Shown here: one piece after another, positions 13,040 through 14,322 of the stretch
Position numbering within the stretch: position 1 is the stretch's first letter
Layout of the letters: every line of letters begins with the position of its first letter
Source: Actinomycetes bacterium
GTDB taxonomy: Bacteria; Actinomycetota; Actinomycetes; Actinomycetales; Cellulomonadaceae
Direction: 5' to 3'
Length of the DNA: 14,322 nt
NCBI GenBank assembly: GCA_023412515.1
Contig: JAEYNO010000428.1
Location: forward strand, 1 to 14,322
The notes under the pieces: model-generated
Seen by the model: only the letters and a program-made list of their open reading frames with translations
The model's database searches: none
Told to the model about the DNA's origin: nothing
Translations under genes and position numbers: made by a program

Positions 13040-13699
13040 TCAGCCCCGCGCGCCACGCGCCAGGACGCCCGCCTGCAGCCGGGTGCGGACCCCGAGCTTC
13101 GCGAGGACGTGGCTGACGTGCGACTTCACGGTCGTCTCCGACACGACGAGCCGCTCGGCGATCTCGGCGTTCGACAGCCCGTCGCCGAGGCCGTCGAGCA
13201 CGTCGCGCTCGCGGGACGTGAGGGTCGCCAGGCGGGCGTCGTCCGGGCCCGGGGTCGGCTCGGGTGCGGCGGCGGGCTGCGTCGCGACCGCGTCGAGCAG
13301 GCGCCGCGTCACCTCGGGGGCGAGCACGCCCTCGCCGCCCGCGACCCGGCGCACGGCGTCGACCAGCTCGGCCGCCCCGACGGACTTCAGCAGGAACCCG
13401 GCGGCGCCCGCGCGCACCATGCCCAGCACGTACTCGTCGAGGTCGAACGTCGTCAGCGCGACCACGTCCGCCAGCCGCTCGCCCACGATCGCCGCGGTCG
13501 CCGTGATGCCGTCCGTGCCGGGCATGCGCACGTCCATGAGCACGACGTCGGGGCGCAGCGCGCGCGCCTGCCGCACCGCGACGTCGCCGTCGGACGCCTC
13601 GCCCACCACCTCGACGTCGCCCGACTGCTCGAGCATGAGGCGCAGGCCGGCGCGGATCGCGGCGTGGTCGTCGGCGAGCAGCACCCGCACGGGCGTCAT
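13040..13699 (-). CDS. NarL/LuxR-family response regulator
   Basis: This 219-aa protein is a two-component response regulator. The receiver domain (about 4-120) has the acidic pair Asp10-Asp11, phosphoacceptor Asp56 in LMDVRMPGTDG, the LTTFD switch strand and the FLLKS lysine. A flexible Ala/Pro-rich linker leads to a LuxR-type helix-turn-helix (about 150-215) with LTSRERDVL and NAEIAERL..SETTVKSHVSHVLAKLGV. It is phosphorylated by the kinase encoded just upstream. The ATG at 13699 overlaps the kinase stop by four bases (ATGA), which identifies the pair as cognate. Target genes are not evident. In related actinobacteria such pairs often control ABC exporters. No exporter adjoins it on the visible side, though one (1224-4594) lies elsewhere in the window. 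Confidence 0.95.
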   Translation of the reverse strand: MTPVRVLLADDHAAIRAGLRLMLEQSGDVEVVGEASDGDVAVRQARALRPDVVLMDVRMPGTDGITATAAIVGERLADVVALTTFDLDEYVLGMVRAGAAGFLLKSVGAAELVDAVRRVAGGEGVLAPEVTRRLLDAVATQPAAAPEPTPGPDDARLATLTSRERDVLDGLGDGLSNAEIAERLVVSETTVKSHVSHVLAKLGVRTRLQAGVLARGARG

Positions 13700-14322
13700 C
13701 GGGGGTCCTCCGGGGTGGGGGTCAGGGGGAGCGTCGCGCGCACGCGCCACACGCCGTCGGCCGGGCCCGCCGTGAGGGTCCCGCCGAGCGCGGCGGCGCG
13801 CTCGCGCATCGTCTGCAGGCCCGTCGACGACGACAGCGCCGGGTCGGCGGGCGCCGGCGCGTGCTCCGGCAGGGCGTTCTCGACGACGAGCGCGAGCGTG
13901 CCGCCGTCGCGCGTGCACCGCACCGTCGCCCGCCCCGCGCCGTGCTTGCGCGCGTTCGTCGCGGCCTCCTGCACGATGCGGAACGCCGCGTGGTCGACCG
14001 CCGCTGGCAGGCCGCCCGGCACGTCGCCCAGCACGTCGAGGTCCAGGTCGCGCAGCCGTGCGAGCCCCGCCGGGGCCGTCGTCGCGTCGGGTGCGGCGCC
14101 CTCGCGCAGCACGAGGATCATCGCGCGCATCTCGGTCAGCGCGTCGAGCGCCCCCGTGCGCGCGGCCGTCAGCGCGGCACGGTCGCGGTGCGCGTCCGGC
14201 GGGGCGTTGAGCGCCGCCCCGGTGTGGATCGCGACGGCCGACAGGTGCCCCGCGACCACGTCGTGCAGGTCGCGGGCCATGCGCGCGCGCTCGTCCTGCA
14301 CGGCCCGCACGCGGTCCAGGGC
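13696..14322 (-). CDS. Histidine kinase of the NarL/DesK type (partial, N-terminus missing)
   Basis: The visible 208 residues are the C-terminal catalytic part of a sensor kinase. The frame runs through the window edge without an in-window start that gives a full protein. The HisKA_3 dimerisation/phosphoacceptor helix reads RARMARDLHDVVAGHL, with the phosphorylated His at about residue 20 of the visible part. An ATPase domain follows with the N-box FRIVQEAATNARKHG and the late G-box STGLQTMRERAAALGG. The usual D-box (DxGxG) is weak, replaced by VVENALPEHAPAP, a pattern found in some actinobacterial kinases of this type. The sensor and membrane domains lie outside. Its stop overlaps the regulator ATG (ATGA). 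Confidence 0.93.
   Translation of the reverse strand, partial: ALDRVRAVQDERARMARDLHDVVAGHLSAVAIHTGAALNAPPDAHRDRAALTAARTGALDALTEMRAMILVLREGAAPDATTAPAGLARLRDLDLDVLGDVPGGLPAAVDHAAFRIVQEAATNARKHGAGRATVRCTRDGGTLALVVENALPEHAPAPADPALSSSTGLQTMRERAAALGGTLTAGPADGVWRVRATLPLTPTPEDPR

Noticed and set aside
1..14322. CRISPR array, tRNA/rRNA, insertion sequence or defence island
   Set aside because: No regularly spaced repeats, no tRNA-like cloverleaf, no transposase or integrase motifs, and no recognised defence genes were seen on either strand.

Overview
The window is about 14.3 kb of very GC-rich DNA (roughly 74% by eye). GTG starts are frequent, codons are GC3-saturated, and long shadow frames run antisense to nearly every gene. 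The gene set (EF-G2, an MacB-type FtsX permease, an FKBP lipoprotein, an LLM flavin oxidoreductase paired with a GH13 enzyme, a NarL-type two-component system) fits a high-GC actinobacterium. My best guess is a Micrococcales relative of Cellulomonas, by inference only. I see no mobile element, CRISPR array, rRNA or tRNA. The content looks chromosomal rather than a defence or prophage island.

Layout. Left edge, minus strand: a YciO-family gene followed one base later by the 5' end of a gene that may be a UdgX/family-4 uracil-DNA glycosylase. Just upstream is a 44-codon gene (792-926, minus) with a strong ribosome binding site, encoding a signal-peptide-like or single-pass peptide. A 297-bp divergent intergenic region with several inverted repeats separates it from a plus-strand ABC exporter pair: an ATPase and an 862-aa FtsX-family permease whose start overlaps the ATPase stop. 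A perfect 15-bp hairpin ends this pair.

From 4683 to 8202 three genes read leftward: an FKBP-type prolyl isomerase lipoprotein, an EF-G-like translation GTPase (EF-G2), and a MazG-like nucleotide pyrophosphohydrolase 35 bp behind the GTPase. Divergent from the lipoprotein is a MerR/TipA-type regulator with a GyrI-like effector domain. It has a MerR-style 19-bp-spacer promoter that would give a leaderless mRNA, and a strong internal Shine-Dalgarno/ATG that could produce the effector domain alone, as in TipAL/TipAS. It converges on an SDR epimerase that is translationally coupled to a 23-codon upstream ORF.

The right third is leftward: an LLM-class flavin oxidoreductase whose stop overlaps (GTGA) the start of a trehalose-synthase-like GH13 enzyme, and at the right edge a histidine kinase (5' end missing) overlapping (ATGA) a LuxR-type response regulator.

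No single well-known novel system is evident. The most interesting signals are the internal start in the MerR gene, the oxidoreductase-GH13 coupling, the two small ORFs (44 and 23 codons), and the EF-G2 paralogue with altered GTPase residues. All promoter, terminator and operator calls are by eye.
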